Assembly: GCA_963580455.1 (NCBI GenBank)
Contig: OY756965.1
Coordinates: 26,448,902-26,512,901 of the forward strand
DNA: 64,000 bases
Direction of reading: 5' to 3'
Source: Euonymus europaeus
Taxonomy: Eukaryota > Streptophyta > Magnoliopsida > Celastrales > Celastraceae
Position 1 is the first letter of the stretch, and the number at the start of each line of letters is the position of its first letter. This document shows positions 1 through 11,660 of this stretch, piece by piece. The position numbers and the translations under genes are program-made. The notes beneath the pieces are model-generated. The model was not told where the DNA came from. It worked only from the letters and a program-made list of their open reading frames with translations, and ran no database searches.

Positions 1-1507
1 CTCGACCCTATTAGTCGTGTGATTTCCAAAATGAAGATATTTGTTGGTCCAGGCAGATACAATCATCTCCTTATACGGTGTTAGCCAAACATCATTTAGA
101 TATTGCATCACTGTTGGAAACTTTTATAAGACCACATTCAGGCGTGCCATAATGCTCATGTAAGTGCTCTCTATTTCAAATTCAAGTACTGTAGTCCATA
201 TGCGGTAAAATGCATTCCAAGCTCTCTTGTCTTTTATTGCAGGCTTGCACTTGGTTAAAATACTTTGGTAGATGTGCCATCTACAGAGTAGTTTCAAAAC
301 ATCGGGGTATACTTGAGCGCATGCTTTCATCAGACCCAATTCTCTATCTGTAACGATCACTCGTGGGCCAGTGCACCCAAGCATTGTCGATTGCAAACAT
401 TCCAATGCCTACTTATAACTAGCCGCATTTTCTGAGTGCAAATATGCGAATGCTATGCAAAATGTCTGACTAGTTGAAGTAATACCAACAATTTCAAGAA
501 GAGGCAACCCGTACCTGTTGGTCTGATATGTCGCATCCATTAGTAACACGTGTGGAAATGCGCGCAAAATCTTTAACGAGCTTGGATGGGCGAAGAACAA
601 ATCTTGAAGCTCATTAGTTGTACTATTTTCCCGATAATCGAAAAAGTATTGATGATTGTTGAGGAATGTGAACACAACTTGCATATGTGATTGGCCCAAT
701 TTCTCAGCCGTTTTGTGCTTCTTACGTGCATTGTATATGGTTCTGATGGTTGAAACGTTATTCGGATCTCGCTTTTTCGACTCCATCAATATGTCTCGTG
801 ACTTGGCATTTTGCGTAGACATTTCAACCATAATCTGAATTTCAGATTCAGTAAGCCAACCAGGGTATGGATGTCCCTCCATATATGATGCAGGAGGATG
901 CTTATGCTCTGCACATACCACCCTTACCATCCAATCATCAACTAGCTGCATTTTCCTCCCTTTCAATTTAAACGGGCAGTCTATCTTTTTGGTGTTGGTC
1001 TGTTTCGTTGAGGGTTTCTTACTTTGGTAATTGCCACCCCGATCACATTTGAATTCTAGTTTGTGTTTTTTCCCGAACCCTCCAATATTTGATCTATTGA
1101 TGACGATGATATATCCTAATTTGCATAAAGTTTGTTGAACTCAATCGATCAATGATTGTCGTGATTTGAACACCTGAGAATGTATTAATTTTGACTTTAA
1201 AAATTTATGAATACTCATTCAACATAATAACACTACTCAAATTTTGATTGACTAAAATAATTTACCACATCAGTTTCAAATTCACATCTATCTTCAACAT
1301 TGATATTTTCATCCCTCTCATCTGCATGCTCGTATTCTTGCTTTATTTCAACTTGCATGAAATCATCCTGCCAACAATATAATTTAACTTGAGTATTTTT
1401 GATAGTCTCTAAATAACATAAAAACAACATAATTTAACTTGAGTAGTTACATGTTCACTTGAACTGATTGGTAGTTGGTAGTCAAAAAATTGGTGTACAT
1501 AGTCCAT
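1..1507 (-). pseudogene. Mutator-like (MULE) transposase, decayed, continues off the left edge
   Basis: Reading the minus strand from about 1507 down, short N-terminal exons lead into a zinc-finger-like segment (DCPFKLKGRK, then CAEHKHPP near 900-990). The MULE transposase core follows, with LLMDATYQTNRYGLPLLEIVG (first catalytic Asp, about 490-550), VIVTDRELGLMKA (second Asp, about 325-365) and, at the window edge, the conserved HFGNHTTNRVE motif. Three in-frame stops break the frame: TGA at 1141-1143, TAG at 409-411 and TAA at 124-126. The first two fall where family members usually have Trp. An intron seems to lie near 1145-1230. It resembles the N-terminal half of the OTU-fused transposase at 4150-11067 but is too diverged to be a recent copy. 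It cannot encode an intact protein. The C-terminal part is outside the window. Confidence 0.85.
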
Positions 1508-2510
1508 ATCCCCTGAAAATTTCGACTGGATTCAAGAAAATATTGATTTTAAATAATATAAATTTATTAATAACAAAAACAGTAAAAAAATATCAATATT
1601 CACATAAATTTAATACCCATTATACATAGATAAAGGAAACACTAGCATTCGGAAACATTGTCCGAAATTCATTTCAAAAAGACCACGAAGGTTGCCTTGG
1701 AAGTCTATAAAGAAGAGATAAATCCTAGTGTCATTGTCCTAAATTCATTTCAAAGAGGTGAAACTTACTTTGTTGAGAAATATAACCTGTCCTGCAAAAA
1801 TGCCTAAAATATTGTAAATGAAAACAAAATTATTAGTGACAAAAAAGAGAGAAAAGATAACCATACAAATGTTTAGAGTAAAAAAATTTATATATATCTA
1901 AGCTGAGCTATTGATAGCTAAATTTAAAACACTCAAGAAATAGCGTCTTGTAATGAATTCTATAGCAACAGCTAGAAGTTCGAATTTTCTGGTTGAGAGT
2001 TGATAGTTGAGGAATAAAATCTCTAACTCCGAACATATATTTATATTTGAAATTTTGAAATAATAAAAATTTAAATATATTTAATAAATAAAAATAAAAA
2101 GCTGAAATATTCCATTTAATTTTTAGTGATATTCGATTTTTACTGATAAAACTGAAATATTCGCAAACGTGATACAAAAATTCAAAATATAAATGAGGGG
2201 GACGAGATACGCAATCTGGCGCTGCTTTTTGTGAACAAAGAGTTACACAGACACAGACAATCAAGCACAGTACAAATATTACATAGACGAGTGGTGGAAA
2301 TTTGTTTACTTTTCAATGAGAGACAACATTTACTATTTTGTCTTAATCAAGTCATTTCCTACACGCAAATATATACACAAAAAAACAAACTACTGCAAGT
2401 GAATATTATAGATTAAATGATTGAGTTGATGGAAGGGTAGAGGTGTTTAATAAGTTGGGATTTGTGAGAGGGTGTTTGTTTAGTGCATCCCTTTTGGTAA
2501 TCATACCGTC

Positions 2511-2929
2511 TACTTTTCTCAGCATATAAAAGTGTTAACCAGCTGGTGGTCCCTATACATTGAAGCTTTGGCTATCCAATTTGGTATTCGCCTTGCTGCT
2601 TCTTTTAACTGGCGCAAATTCATTGTGGAAGGGGATTCTTTGGAAATTGTTAACAGCATTAGGAATGGTGTTTCTCATGCAAATTCTTTGGGGCTCCTTT
2701 TAGCTGATATCCTAGGAGAGATGGAAATTTTTGATTGTTCAATTATGTTTTCTCCTAGAGCAAATAACAAGGTTGCTGATAACCTTGCTAGACTAGGGAG
2801 ACTTATTCTTGATTCTTCTGACCAAGTGTTTATGGGGAAGTTCCTGACTCCATAAGGCATTTGGTACATGCTGATTGTAATCTCTTGCCTGAATGAAATT
2901 GCATTCATTCTTCAAAAAAAAAAGAAAAA
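2511..2929 (+). mobile_element. 5'-truncated LINE (L1-type) 3' end with RNase H domain
   Basis: The insert carries an open frame at 2532-2855 that reads as the C-terminal part of a plant retroelement RNase H (RVT_3-type) domain, with FIVEGDSLEIVNSI and NNKVADNLARLGR. A short 3' tail and an A-rich run at 2914-2929 follow. It is bounded by a perfect 15-bp direct repeat, GGTAATCATACCGTC, at 2496-2510 and 2930-2944. A poly-A tail, a 15-bp target duplication and 5' truncation are hallmarks of LINE retrotransposition. It landed inside the left arm of the inverted-repeat element, so it is the younger insertion. The reverse transcriptase domain is absent. Confidence 0.85.
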
Positions 2930-3827
2930 GGTAATCATACCGTCAAAATATTTTAATAATTTTTTTTGCCTCTTAATCAGTGAATTACTATTATTTTGTT
3001 GATAAAATATATTTTTATTTAAATATCTATTTTACCCTTATGGGTTGGTAACCTTACCCCCTAATTTAGTATCATTACCCACTATCTCACATGTCATTCA
3101 TCATTATAATGAAAATTATTTTTTTATTATTATTTAGTATAAGTTTTTTTTTTAGTTTTTCTTATTAATTTATTAATAACTTTAAAGAATATATTTGTTA
3201 ATATTTTATTATTTTATCCTATATGAAATTCTTTATTATTTTTAATTTTGTTAGGAACACCGAATGTGTGCCTAATAATCATTTTTTAATTTATAAAAAT
3301 GTTTGATTTTTTTTTCTAAATATATTTGTATATATTCAATTATAACACTATTGATATAACATTTTTATATTTTCTTAAGCAAATTTTTTGTCCAGTCATT
3401 CATTGTTTGTTTACCAAACATTTCTTTAGTTTTTGAATAGATTTTGTTAGTAATCTCTATATATTTTTTTCAATAATTACTGTAGAATTTTTAAAAAGTT
3501 TCAACAGTAATAATTGTAAAGTAATTTATTAAAGAGGATTAAAAATAATAAAGAACTTCATATAGGATAAAATAATAAAATATTACAAATATATTCTTTA
3601 AACTTATTAATAAATTCATAATAAAAAGTAAAAGAAAAAACTTATACTAAATAATAATAAAAAATTAATTTTCATTATAATGATAAGTGACATGTGAGAT
3701 AGGGGGTAAAGATACAAAATAAGATGGTAAGGATACTAATCCAAAAGGGTAAAATAGACATTTAAATAAAAATATATTTTATCAATAAAATAATAGTAAT
3801 TCACTGATTAAGAGGCAAAAAAAATTT

Positions 3828-3828
<1 letters not shown>

Positions 3829-3863
<35 letters not shown>
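3829..3863. repeat. (AT)n microsatellite
   Basis: An uninterrupted run of AT dinucleotides is followed directly by a G-rich tract (about 3864-3878). It lies in the right arm of the inverted-repeat element. Confidence 0.95.
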
Positions 3864-3867
<4 letters not shown>

Positions 3868-4473
3868 GGGGGAGGGGGTATGGTTACCAAAATGAGGGGT
3901 TTAAATATCATTTCCCTTTAGAAAATTCCATTAAAAAAAACACTAATCGAAGTACACCTCATTTTCAAAATATTCAAATAAAGTCATGAGCACCCAAGTA
4001 ACAAATCAGTTCAACAAAACAGAGCATCAGTACACAAAACAGAGCATCATGCTTCAAATACATATTTGTGAAGCACAAATCATAAAAAACATAAACTACA
4101 ATCGCAGTGTGACTTCAAAATGCAACTGCAATTATTAAAATGAAGAATGTCTTCAATCCAACACCTCAGCAGTTGCTGTGTTGCTTCGGTTGGCAGAGGT
4201 CAGCTTCTTGAAATCTTCAATTCTGGACGTAAACATTTCAGCCCAACCAATTGCCTCTTCATGACGATTATCAGACCACGTTCCTGAGACTGGAGGTATT
4301 GGAGAATCTGGCAGTAGCTCCATTCTTACAAAGTGTGATCCGTTGATGTAGCCAAACACCAACATGTTTTGGTTATAGTTTGCTGGTACCTTGTTTTAAA
4401 GTGGAAAAAATGAGAGACATTGTTCTCTTGAGATCAACACCACCATAATATTGTAGCAAGTTGCTATGACGTT

Positions 4474-6433
4474 TGTGATACCTCGACTCGAGAATAATAT
4501 AAATAGCGAATAAGAGAGTGACACGCATACAATGATATGATAGTGAAACTGATAAATTAAATTCGAGTTAGACTAAATCAATACAAACAAATATATTTAC
4601 AATATGACTACTAAAGATTGTAGGAATTATGGAAACCAAATTAAATGAGAATTGATAAAATATGAGGTGTTGGATCTCATTTGTTGGAGGATTTTATTTT
4701 GGTAAAATAATAGAGAAATAAGTTAAATGGTTAATTGGGGGATTGAAATTTGTTAAAGGCGGTTACTAAATCAATAGACCAAAGAATGTAGAAGAGTGGA
4801 GAAATGAATTGAAGGAAAGAAACAAACGAAAACAAAACAAAACAAAGAAAAGGAAAAGAAGATTTTAGAAGAGTCGAGAGAGGGGAGAAGAAACAGAAAA
4901 TAAAAGTAAAGAGAAAAAGAAACAGAAAAAAAGGAAGAAGAAAAAAATGCGATATTCGCGCGTCAGAGTTCAGCAGCGTCGATCTCCTTCGTTCGGCCAC
5001 CTCAGGCAATGAGACTAGTACCAATATCTTCGTCTCTTCGAGACATATGAAATTGGTTCAAGAATCACCTTAATCGGAGCTGTATAACTCCGGGAAAAGC
5101 TCTCGAAAGTTTCGGCCTCCACAAACTTCGACGGTCGATTTCTTCCTCATCCGACCTCCAATTGATGCAAGGGTTCCCTTGTTGAGTTCGTCTCGATGAG
5201 TACTACAAGCCCAGTTGGTGATTTTCGGTGAAAGTCGTCGGATCTCCGGTGACCCGAATGTGGGCAATTTGGGTACTATTTGACCCGTTTGACTCGGGCT
5301 GACTTTTTCGGGTAAAGTTTACCCCTTTGATTAAATCGTATATTTTACATATTTACGCGATATTTGAACGTATTTGTGACCTTGTATGTGCATTTTGGTG
5401 TAGAACTGGTATATGAGGTTTAGTGATGTACGTCAAAAAAATTAAACAGGAAAGCATTGGTTCGAGTGAGATGTGAGGCACGCTTCCCGAGGTAGGGAAT
5501 ACTTAATTCTATGTTATTGTCGTGATTTTTGAGTTTTAATTAATCGAAGTTCTTGGGGTGTAGTAAAATGTGAAATGAATGCTCGGCGTAGGTGCCTACT
5601 GCTGAATGTGGATTGTGTGTGATGTTGCAGTGAATGATTCTGTTATGTGGTACCCCTGCATTTCATTGAGAAAAGTGATGTTTTATTACTGAAGGGATGG
5701 GATTGAATATTTGCTTATATTGTGGTTTTATATAAATTGTGGGAATTGTGATGTGGAGATTGGAGTGATGTGGAAAAGGCACTGTACGTACAGTGGGTGA
5801 TAATCCGGGTAAGTATTCACTATGCAGCGACATAGTAAAGGGGTGGCAAGTCCCGTGTAGAAGTAGGTGCCTAACTTCCTTACTCGTAGATTGCTTCCGG
5901 CGAGGAGGTCGGAAAGCGGAGAAAATAGCTTCCGGTGAGGAGGTCGAAAAGCGGAGAAATAGTACCGGCAATGAGGTCGAAAAGCGTTCGAGGTGGTGAC
6001 GGATATTCGAGGCGGGTTGAGAAATAGAGGTGTCATTTAAATTGTTGTGTTTCTGTCAATAATTATTTGTGAATGTTTTGTGTGTGAATACGGTATTCCC
6101 TACTGAGCTTCGGCTCATCCCCTACTTCCCATTGTTTTATTTTCAGGTGAAACAACTGAGACCAGTTGGACTGAGAGTCCAGACAGGACAGGGCAGTTGG
6201 TGTACATACCAGAGTCACTGCGTAAGGGTTGAGTGGACCTAGTGAGTTAGGATGGCTGAGCTGGAGTCTCGGTCGGGTATATAAAGTTATTTATGTATTT
6301 ATCTATATCTATCATCTATAATATAAGTATGTAGATAATTGTATTTTTATTAAATTATTTAGTTTTGAAAAAAATTATAATCGGGAGTATGTGTTAGTTA
6401 CACGTCACGTGCCTGGCGGATCGGGGCCTGACA
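4474..6433 (+). mobile_element. Ty3/gypsy-type solo LTR 1 (1960 bp)
   Basis: The element starts TGTGATACCTCGACTCG and ends ATCGGGGCCTGACA. It is flanked by a perfect 5-bp target duplication, ACGTT, at 4469-4473 and 6434-6438. No primer-binding site, polypurine tract or gag-pol frame is present between the ends, so it is a solo LTR left by LTR-LTR recombination. It interrupts the OTU domain of the MULE pseudogene. A TGAGC-TTCG-GCTCA hairpin lies at 6104-6117, just upstream of a TTTTCAGGTGA stretch. Short open frames inside are not coding. Confidence 0.88.
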
Positions 6434-8719
6434 ACGTTTCCCATATAAGGCATGATCATCCAATTTTTAGGGTCTGCCGTGAGATCATAACAGTCAACAC
6501 TAGCCAACAACTCTGTCGTGCTAGATAGAGGTTGCAACACCCTGTTGTAAAGATCTTCATTTTTCTGCAACTCCCCTGCTAGATCCTTCCTAACTATTTT
6601 CCAACCATCACTGTCCCATCCATAGTGAGATGCCATGACCCTAAATCCACAATGGCCATCTCCTTGTACATAAAAAATGTTGGATATATAAGGCTGGAAG
6701 AAAGCTGGAAATTGTGCAATCCAATTACTTGTATTTGCCCCTCTGGTCCTATACACTTTCAGCTTGGTCAATGGTATTTGTTTTTGCCTTTGTGCTTGTT
6801 TGGGCACTGATTTCTGCGCCTTGTTCCCTTGCTGTGGCAGTGGAGCTATTTTGGCACCTTCACCTGAAACATGAGAGCTTTGAGTATTCTCAGCTTCAAA
6901 AACATGATTATGAGTTGCATGTTCAAAAGCTGAAGGCTTCCTCCTTGTAGATTTCTCATCTGACAAGCTACTTTCGAAGCTTCTTTGGCCCTTCTTCCTC
7001 CCTCTTAAATTAACCTTAGGTGCAGGCTCCAAAATGAAAGTGATGCTAGCATGTCCAATGAGCTGAAGTTGTCTTTTAATGTCCATTTTTTGTGGTAAAG
7101 TTACAGCTGCAAATGTTGTTCTCACCATATCCATCTCCATGTCAATACTCAATTCACCTTCTGTTGTATTAGTATAGAGTGTTATGCTTAGTTTTTTCCA
7201 GAAATTATACACATCTTTCAGTGGGATACTGCGTCCTTCATTCATATACTGGGCCAGGATATGACCACATGGGAGGCCAAAACTCGAGACCACATTGTGT
7301 TGGCAATGATCAACATGCATACTGTCACTAGTCACTCTCCTCAATTCAACCTCAATCTTCTCTAAGGCAGGAGTGGAGACCACATTAATTAACTCCTTGT
7401 ACATGAAAGACCTGAATCTTATTGGAACTCTAGTCAAGCTCTCTTCAAAGGAAGCTTTGATGGCAATCACCTGTCCCTCAAGTAACAAATGTATATGTGC
7501 GAATGATTGAACAAATCCTCCAACTGATGTTGACAGATATTTCTTCAACTTCGAATGGCTCGCCTGAACTCTATTTGTGGTAGTGTTACCTAGGTGGAGA
7601 AACTGGTCAATATATGCTGACACAAAGTATGACCTGTACTTTCTCAACCATGAAGCTTCCACATACTTTATGGCAGCTGGAAATTCAGCAAACCTTGTAT
7701 GCATTTTATTAACATTGTCTTCATACTCAGCAGTAGTTGTGGAGTGCATCACAGTAGCAAATGCAGCCATAAATTCATCAAACTCTGCCTTGATGCTAAA
7801 ATATCCTATTCAATTACTGAACACATTCTTAGTAATATGTACTTTACATAACAGGTTCTTGGCCTCTGGAAATACAGTACTTATTGCATTCATTAATGCA
7901 AGTTCACGATCACTGATGAATACACTAGCTAGGTTGGACTCAAACAACTCCTTCAATTAAGTCAATGCCCACTGGTAATTCTCTTCCTTCTCTGAATGCA
8001 TATAACAGAATTGCCACACAAAATTTCTTCATTGTAGATGTCACTCCCACAATTTGAAGTAATGGCAGACGGTATTTGTTAGTCTTGTAGGTGCAATCCA
8101 GCATGAAGACAAAAGGAAACGCCTTAGCAAGCTGAATTGAAGTAATGGAACTGAAAAATAAATCCTGCACAACCTCACTACCAGCCTCAGACCTATGTCT
8201 TACTACATACCCATTCTCAACCAACAACTTGAACAATTGTTGCATGTGAGACTTCCCAGCACTCTCCTTTATCTGCAATGCACCTATAACATTGTATATA
8301 GACTTCAAAGTTGTAGCATTGGTTGGATCCTTGCTTTTCAGATGATGCAAAATGTCCCTACTCCTCATCCCAGACTGACTTAACCTCTCAATAGTAACCC
8401 TCTCTTCCTTAGTCAATCTACCCACATAGGAATGCCCTTCAAAAACCTTCACCAGTGCATGATTGTGTTTCCCATTAGCAACACTGAAACCTCATCTCCC
8501 CCTAACTATTTCAATGATAGTGGCTTTGAGAGTAAATGGACAGTCACACTTTTTTTGTAGATGATATCCTCTTCTTAGTTGTTCCTTTGCTCCTATAGCC
8601 ACCAACTTCGCTCACACCCCCAAATGATCCTAGGCTTTCTCTTTTTATCGCTAATGTCAGACCTTTTCACAACGACAACAACTCCATGCTTACGCCCACA
8701 ATTCCTGGCATAGTCAACT

Positions 8720-10704
8720 TGTAATATCCCGAACCCAAATTTAAAAAAAATATATAATAATTTTTCAAATTTAATATTTTTAATAAATACTGAATATTAT
8801 TAGAAAAATATTGACGCAAGAATCACCGAAATCGGAGTTGAATTAAATTTGTTACGAATTTTGGAAGTTTAAGTAATTATAAGAAAAAATGAGGGGTAAA
8901 ACAGTAATTGCACAGAAAATCTGGCATAAACCAGATTTTCTGGGCAATCTTCCGGCAGCAGCGTAAGAGAGAGAGGGAAAGAGTTTTTGATATGGATTTT
9001 CTTCGTTTGTGGTCCGATTGGGGCAAGTGAGGTGTCGAAATGAAGCTTGTAGAGAGAGGATCAAAACTCAACCGGAATCGTCGTCATCCGAGCACCACAG
9101 GCGGCGAAATCAGAAGGCAAAAATTTGATTTTCCGCAACTTTGAGACGCGATCCCGATCGATTCCAGTGGAGTTTTGGAACGAGACAGGTACCATTGATT
9201 TGCTTGTGTTGAGAGCTTTAATTTGATGTATAGCTCGCCGGGAAAAGTCGCCGTAATCGCCGGCTCCGGCAACGGCAGTGGCGGTGTCACTGTTCACAGG
9301 TTGACCCGAGTTGACCGGGTTTGACTTTTACCCGAGTTGACTTTGACCGGTTTGACCATTTGACTTTTAGGTTGACTTTTCCGTATTTTGACCGTCATGT
9401 ATACGTATCCGTATTTTGATTCATGAGGCTGATTTGAGGATTTTGGATTGGGATTTCGGACGTATTACGGATTAGCGTAGTCGACATTTTAGGTAGGGAT
9501 TATACCCTATTTCTTATTTGGGGTTCCGGGAGTTCCGTATTTGACGGACTCCTGTTTGTCTATCGATGTGAAATTCCCTGAGGTTGAGAATTTCTCTATT
9601 TATACTCTTATCCGATTTATTTCCGCAATTGCACTATATTACTATTTCAGGCTATTATTGATTGTGTTTGCATGACTGGTTGCACTCTTGTGCGCCACGT
9701 CTCTCGTGAGGCCCACACTCAGTGGTGGGGCCCACATCTTGGTTGTGGGGTTTTTGGTGAGAGTCCAGATAGGACTATACTCTGGTGATTTTCTGTGATG
9801 ATGCTACGAGATTATTGATGGATGATTTGTAGTGTATGGGACCCACATTTGGGGACCCAGGCTACTGGATGATTTGTTGATGGTTCTAATCGGGTACATA
9901 CCTAGAGACTAGATTGAGGTGGGGTACATCCTAGGGGACGCTCTTCGATGTAGGCGATGCTATCGAGTACCTATATATGCTCGATTCTCATCCAATCTGG
10001 GGAGTACCTGGACTGGGAGACACCTTGCGGGGATCAGGGTGGGTCTAGGGGAGGATTTTCTGAGTTGATATGGATTTGAGTTGATATGGATTTGAGTTGG
10101 ATTATGATTGTGTGCTGATTTGAGAGTTGTACTTGAGGATGGTAGTGGTGGAGCCCATTCGGCGTCTACCCTACATATTGATTGATTTGTTGATATTTAT
10201 GATGGGTTCGGAGATCCTTTATTCTATTCGGATATTACCTCATGGTTTCTTGTATATATTTTTATATCTTTTCGGTTTTCTTACTTTATCTCGAGTTTTA
10301 CTTTATGTTTATTCTTATGATGGACATTTCTCCGTATCCCTACTGAGCTTTGTGGCTCATCCCTTTCATTCTCATGTTTTTCAGGTGAGATAGCCGGAGT
10401 GGAGGATCAGCGCAGGGATGCGTGAGGCGTGATGTAGCTGGTGTGCGGATGTTTGTGTCTGTCTGTAGTATCTGTGTTTCTTCTATGATTATTTGGATTT
10501 TCCGCTGTAGACTCTATGTTACATTTTATTGGCAGTATTTGAGATTTTGGTTGAGATTCGTATATACATGTGAGACTACTACTGTAGTTATCTTAATAAT
10601 TGATAGTAGCTTGGGTTTAAATCCAGTTTGGGGAACAGAGTGCCGGTCACGCCACTGGGATTCATGGGTGCTCATCCGCACCTATCTGGGAGAGGGGCGT
10701 GACA
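8720..10704 (+). mobile_element. Ty3/gypsy-type solo LTR 2 (1985 bp)
   Basis: It starts TGTAATATCCCGAACCC and ends AGAGGGGCGTGACA. The flanks are CAACT (8715-8719) and CAACC (10705-10709), a near-identical 5-bp target duplication. It lies in the same orientation as solo LTR 1 and shares the block CCCTACTGAGCT...GGCTCATCC (about 10338-10362) followed by TTTTTCAGGTGA. There is no internal retroelement sequence. It interrupts the third exon of the MULE-OTU gene. Confidence 0.85.
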
Positions 10705-11273
10705 CAACCATGATCTCAGCAGTCTCAAAATCCTATACATAATCGAAGCAACCCAACATCTCAGATTCTCAAAATCACCCCATTTACTAGTCCGACATAC
10801 ATAGACTAAAAAATATCACAACACTTACCATATCTGTGATGAAATACTTGTTAGTGTCCACCTCAATATTCAAAGAATTATGAACCTCATCAAGTGCCTC
10901 CATTTGCTAGAACAAATGACATGCAATGGGAGTCAAAACCAGAAACCCATGGAAATGCGTAACCTACGAATGAAAGTTTGGCTTACCTCTAACTCCTCAA
11001 AGTCGATGTTGCCATCGTTGGTGAAGTCTCTAGCGTCGTCTTCGACGTTGTAATCCTCGTCGTCCATCGCAGAGCAAGAGAAATGGGTTAGGTTTTTGAG
11101 TCACAAAAACATAGCTAAGAAGACAAGAGAAGACGCAGGGAATCAAATGACTAACGGGTAATAAGGCTCGCGCCAGGGGTGTTTGATAGAATATGGATTT
11201 TTGGGTTTCATCGGGGTGTACTTGAGAAAAAGTGGGGAGTAAATAGTCCCCACCTTATTTTTTTTATTGCTAA

Positions 11274-11660
11274 GGTGCATTTGGATGAAAGTATGTTTAA
11301 CAATGTATAAGTTAGCAGATAAGTTGAGTAGCGTATAAATTGTCAAATAAGTTATGCGCAGTTTGGTAGAGCGTAAGTTTTAATAACGTATAAACTGTCA
11401 ATTATGAAGGTATATAAATCAGTTTAATAATGAAATAAAAGCTATTGAATATGGGTCTTATTGGAAAGAATTTTATGCGTTGAATTCGAATATGTAATTT
11501 TTTTCAAAATCTAACATATATTTTGAGAGATAAAAGTCAAATGTGTGAGAAAACATGGACAATAAGGAAAATTGAGGGAATTTTTTTGGTATGCGACTAA
11601 TGTGATTGATAATCAATGAAATTGAGCTTATAAGCTAAGATACTCTCATCCAAACGGGAT
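11274..11660. mobile_element. MITE-like element with short terminal inverted repeats
   Basis: The left end GGTGCATTTGGATGAAAGTA and the right end (reverse complement ATCCCGTTTGGATGAGAGTA) match at about 16 of 20 positions and enclose 387 bp of AT-rich sequence without a gene. The style recalls hAT-like MITEs. No clear target duplication was found. Confidence 0.55.

Larger units (their letters stand above)
2488..3905. mobile_element. Non-autonomous DNA element with long terminal inverted repeats (foldback/MITE-like)
   Basis: The left arm (about 2488-3252, excluding a later 434-bp insertion) and the right arm (about 3538-3905) are reverse complements over roughly 330 bp. Matching landmarks include TTTGGTAACCATACC-type ends, GCCTCTTAATCAGTGAATTA, CTATCTCACATGTCA and a TAGTATAAG stretch. 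The loop of about 285 bp holds no gene. The right arm has grown an (AT)n tract at 3829-3863 followed by a G-run that the left arm lacks. The interior is AT-rich and has no transposase. The superfamily and the target duplication could not be settled by eye, so the outer edges are accurate only to about 10 bp. Confidence 0.75.
4150..11067 (-). pseudogene. MULE transposase fused to an OTU cysteine-protease domain, split by two solo LTRs
   Basis: On the minus strand the gene opens at ATG 11067 with an acidic exon (MDDEDYNVEDDARDF) ending at a GAG/gtaagc donor near 10987. A second short exon and a third starting with DFETAEIM follow. Downstream are a Cys/His segment (CPFTLKATIIE near 8540, NGKHNHALVK near 8470), the MULE core (FVFMLDCTYKTNKYRLPLLQ near 8090; FISDRELALMNAI near 7900; HLGNTTTNRVQASH near 7590), a SWIM-like finger (LPCGHILAQ near 7250) and an OTU-like domain (YVQGDGHCGFRVMASHYGW, 6620-6680). 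The OTU tail (GSHFVRMELLPDSPIPP) resumes at 4365-4290. Solo LTRs interrupt exon 3 (8720-10704) and the OTU domain (4474-6433). Further damage includes TGA at 8492-8494, a frameshift and deletion near 7940-7960, TGA in NVFSN/IGYF near 7810 and TAA at 4396-4398. Without the LTRs it would span about 3 kb. It is decayed and not expressible as one protein. Confidence 0.85.

Noticed and set aside
10127..10742. Open frames of 88 and 106 codons inside solo LTR 2
   Set aside because: They lie in LTR sequence, have biased hydrophobic composition and match no protein family I know.
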